DNA from: Nitzschia sp. DOCU1
Taxonomy: Eukaryota; Bacillariophyta; Bacillariophyceae; Bacillariales; Bacillariaceae
Length of the DNA: 64,000 nucleotides
Assembly (NCBI GenBank): GCA_951394045.1
Contig: OX595996.1
Location: 868,001 to 932,000, forward strand
Reading direction: 5' to 3'
Below are positions 62,501-64,000 of this stretch, piece by piece (the stretch's first letter is position 1; each line of letters opens with the position of its first letter). Under the pieces are notes generated by a model. That model searched no databases. It had not been told where the DNA came from and saw nothing but the letters and a program-made list of their open reading frames with translations. Position numbers and translations under genes: made by a program.

Positions 62501-64000
62501 TATGTACAACCCGCAAACTCAGCACGTCATCGAGAGCCGCGACGTCGAATGGCTCACATTTTCGCGCCTCGACCCGCGAAATGGCATTTCAATTTTTGAG
62601 CAAGACGCGGAAATCAAGGAACTACCACCCGGCATTGACGACACGCCGCCACCCGATACGGATGCACCCCGCCCCCACATTATTCCTCAAGATGAGGATG
62701 TTCCACCTATCAACCCCAATCGCGCATCATCGCCGCCAGCAGGGAGGAATAAACAACCAGCCAGTATTTTGCGAAATCGAAATTCCACAGCGGCTGTTTT
62801 GTCAGATTCTGACGACGACGACGACGATCCAGCGCCTACACCACCAACCCCCACTCCAACTATCGAAGAAGAGTCGGTCCAGGGTGAAGAAGAAGAAAAA
62901 GAAGACGATGGGGATAAAATTGGGGAGGAACAAAACACTACAGAAAATGATAGTGGGGAGGAAGAAATCGCGCCACCACCGAAGCCGATTAAGACAGCTG
63001 CGGAGCGAAAACGAGAAAGAATCGATCGAGAACTACGTCGCCTCGACACCTCCTACAATCCTATTGTCGAGAATCGTTCGGAAGTTACGGAATTCGCAGA
63101 AGAAGACGGCACAAAATCTACAAAGGAAGTCAACTTTTGCTATGAAAATGTGATGATGATGGAGTCAGATTACGGGACACCGACGACGATGAAAGAAGCC
63201 CTGAACGGACCAGAAGCGGAACAATGGAGAAATGGAACGGCAAACGAGATCAACAACTTTATCAAACGAGGTTGTTGGAAGAAAGTACCGAAGTCCATAC
63301 CGCGACAATTAAACAAAAAGTTGATGAAATCCAAGCCGGTCTTCAAGAAGAAAGTGGAACCAGACGGTTCAATCAGATACAAGGTCAGGATCTGTTCAAA
63401 GGGATTCACAATGATCCCAGGAATTGACTTTCAACAGTCACACTCCCCGGTCGGCACGGATACGTCGACACATGTTGTGTTCGGGATATATTTATTCAAG
63501 GCCGACGACCCAGACGAAAAGAAGCGCTTTTGTCTCGACTCAATCGACGTGGAGGCGGCATTCCTAGAAGGCGACAAAGAAGATCGAAGCTTTATGGAAT
63601 TCCCCGAAGGATTACTCGAGTTGGGGTTCATCACCGAAGAAGAAGCCAACACGATGTGCATCGAAAGGCTAAAATCGATGTATGGAGATGTCGACGCCGC
63701 CTTGATATTTTTCAAGACGTATACCAAGCACTTAACGGAAGAGATGGGCATGCAGCAAAGCAACGTGGATCCGTGTGTGTTCTTTCGACGAGATGACGAG
63801 GGAGAAACAATTATCATCGCGGTGATTCATGTTGATGACACGCTATTGTGCGGCACAAAGGACGCGATCGCGCAGTTCAAAAGCGGAATTAAGAAGCGAT
63901 TTGGATTCACCAATCAAGACGGCTTCACAAAACACTTAGGTGTTTGGTACAAGGAAAAGCGTGACGAAAACGGAGAGCGTTACTTAGAGGCCGACATGCA
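59511..64000 (+). CDS. Ty1/copia gag-pol polyprotein, intact as far as visible, runs off right edge
   Basis: One open frame of 1496 codons from ATG 59511 to the window end with no stop. Order: gag helices (FKVFKFDGSEPSKFREWKIK), two CCHC knuckles (CKYCGKQGHRVQDC about 233-246, CYKCKKQGHLAANC about 271-284), a long acidic linker of about 270 residues rich in Asp, Glu, Tyr and Trp, aspartic protease LLVDTGASLHI (about 560), pre-integrase HHCC region, integrase D-D-E (LDAAGPF, CDNAGEN, NGVVERR) from about 794, a low-complexity Asp/Glu/Pro segment, then reverse transcriptase to VIHVDDTLLCG (about 1441). Catalytic motif reads HVDD rather than YVDD. RNase H and the 3' LTR lie outside the window. 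Gag and pol are a single frame. Confidence 0.93.
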   Translation, partial: MTSKEDTTDSHTFKVFKFDGSEPSKFREWKIKSMAYARRKKFYQGFTDDLSSSKKDDEIAIREMAMDYIICATEGTAFTMITTETEDDPKKAWDILVASYEQHDQEDLQSVQEDLVKMTMKKGEKPTDFKNRIFLINERLAKIDKKYVMDELQIKTHLLTKLTSEYDAVKTALIVHGIAKKELGEITRDLERRWKEMYDGGDGKGKKSSENVAMTTEKVDKKKKKFQKKFKGLCKYCGKQGHRVQDCKGKRADEEKSKKGDGKPVMEHRVCYKCKKQGHLAANCPSKDSETGFVAAFCVEAVTKDKNQENGTQVHDEDGVGVRNEKGTAFDATKFEKCDREVDWVTVAGTSKKRTSKFVEKVATKNYFEILDDDDEDVDDGTQDNEKGDAGSAKNDAEGKNQYDTAQHEEEDESLPDLLECGMDDNYDPSDWYNNEENDNFWDKGWSYDADETIRYIDDEVMWDAVEEDERSLESDLPALIPRQDSDDSLDYENYYWNEWFGQRQPMETTSITEDNAETVFIIGEDDDSQSLSPIVMSLKPSGKKVGWKLDNESNDKKDIDLLVDTGASLHIINEDEALTNRRPSTTEVRVGSNELVACEDEGMLGLVTYDNPPVRLCLDPVLHCRTFATNVMGLKPLQKQGWKLIMSEDEGYMTRNNERVNFIKKENGMWYLRARRCKVYPTVNNAATENVDDHEIWKDVPDDQLGPDGSPKQRQPYGKGKKLPATMDISEAHDKWGHKSPQLLHKTARYYGVKLEGTLLPCEGCGLAKARQKAVSKVSLAKAKRVGERIYLDAAGPFTETLGGSKYLFCAVDEFSRKSWVRFNARKRPMVDFARDIIMELRGLGFSVTYLRCDNAGENVAPLSKLCLELGVTLERTAPHTPQMNGVVERRIPVLITRANASMLAAGINEEGRQRLWGEAINYHNTTENVTLSSVRSEPANAVVYQDVTKLAAHLIEFGRPAIVTNRAQITGKWKQKGIKMLMVGYAQGRPPDTYRMYNPQTQHVIESRDVEWLTFSRLDPRNGISIFEQDAEIKELPPGIDDTPPPDTDAPRPHIIPQDEDVPPINPNRASSPPAGRNKQPASILRNRNSTAAVLSDSDDDDDDPAPTPPTPTPTIEEESVQGEEEEKEDDGDKIGEEQNTTENDSGEEEIAPPPKPIKTAAERKRERIDRELRRLDTSYNPIVENRSEVTEFAEEDGTKSTKEVNFCYENVMMMESDYGTPTTMKEALNGPEAEQWRNGTANEINNFIKRGCWKKVPKSIPRQLNKKLMKSKPVFKKKVEPDGSIRYKVRICSKGFTMIPGIDFQQSHSPVGTDTSTHVVFGIYLFKADDPDEKKRFCLDSIDVEAAFLEGDKEDRSFMEFPEGLLELGFITEEEANTMCIERLKSMYGDVDAALIFFKTYTKHLTEEMGMQQSNVDPCVFFRRDDEGETIIIAVIHVDDTLLCGTKDAIAQFKSGIKKRFGFTNQDGFTKHLGVWYKEKRDENGERYLEADM

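Larger units (their letters stand above)
58941..64000 (+). mobile_element. Right-end Ty1/copia retrotransposon, 5' part
   Basis: Comprises the putative LTR at 58946, a leader of about 80 bases and the open gag-pol frame. The absence of stops or frameshifts over 4.5 kb contrasts with the two decayed elements on the left and suggests a recent, possibly active copy. The five bases before the LTR are AGGTC; the matching right-hand duplication lies beyond the window. Confidence 0.85.

Noticed and set aside
1..64000. tRNA or rRNA genes
   Set aside because: None recognised by eye on either strand; a covariance-model scan would be needed to exclude them.

Overview
The window is nuclear DNA of a photosynthetic stramenopile, most likely a pennate diatom. 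The evidence is short GT-AG introns of about 70-110 nt, presequences ending in the diatom plastid motif (A-F-A-P type), a dispersed family of gametolysin-like (M11) secreted metalloproteases with Pro-Thr repeat linkers, and Ty1/copia elements. The species cannot be fixed from the sequence alone.

Left half (1-30.5 kb): a repeat-rich region built around four direct gametolysin-like genes (A 2688-6028, B 14104-16812, C 18529-22393, D 27090-29933). A fifth copy, E, lies on the minus strand at 39583-42784. All share a signal-peptide exon, a catalytic part whose zinc motif is cut by an intron between HE and VGH, a Cys-rich segment, a GDGLCSS-type domain and a 21-bp Pro-Thr minisatellite. Their C-terminal ends differ by domain swapping. 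Between them lie a decayed copia element cut by the left edge (LTR 1765-1920), a complete-ended copia derivative without a reverse transcriptase (6279-10485, LTRs 173/183 bp, target duplication CGAAG), an inverted segmental duplicate of the NOL9/gametolysin-E locus (10570-12040), a 365-bp inverted-repeat element (13255-13619), a truncated mnmG-like pseudogene (23364-24272), a frameshifted zinc-ribbon repeat ORF (25127-26210), and copies of one noncoding repeat upstream of genes A-D.

Middle (30.5-58.9 kb): ordinary compact gene space. Genes are a Ctr-type copper transporter, a Kv-type potassium channel, a disordered hypothetical protein, a plastid-targeted glutathione-transferase-like protein head to head with a NOL9/GRC3 polynucleotide kinase, a three-exon hypothetical gene, a plastid-type ABC transporter, two adjacent F-box/LRR-like genes, two sulfotransferase-like type II membrane proteins, a conserved hypothetical with a CxRGLE motif, and a CRAL-TRIO (Sec14-like) protein. 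Neighbouring genes are often convergent with only tens of bases between stops.

Right end (58.9-64.0 kb): the 5' part of an apparently coding-intact copia element, open without a stop from 59511 to the window edge.

The most unusual signals are (1) a 12-bp perfect inverted repeat spanning the LTR/primer-site junction in two different copia elements, with four compensated base changes between them, which suggests a selected RNA hairpin and possibly self-primed reverse transcription; (2) modular C-terminal shuffling and intron differences among the gametolysin paralogs; and (3) an LTR element that has lost the reverse transcriptase by an apparently clean in-frame deletion but keeps integrase and RNase H frames.
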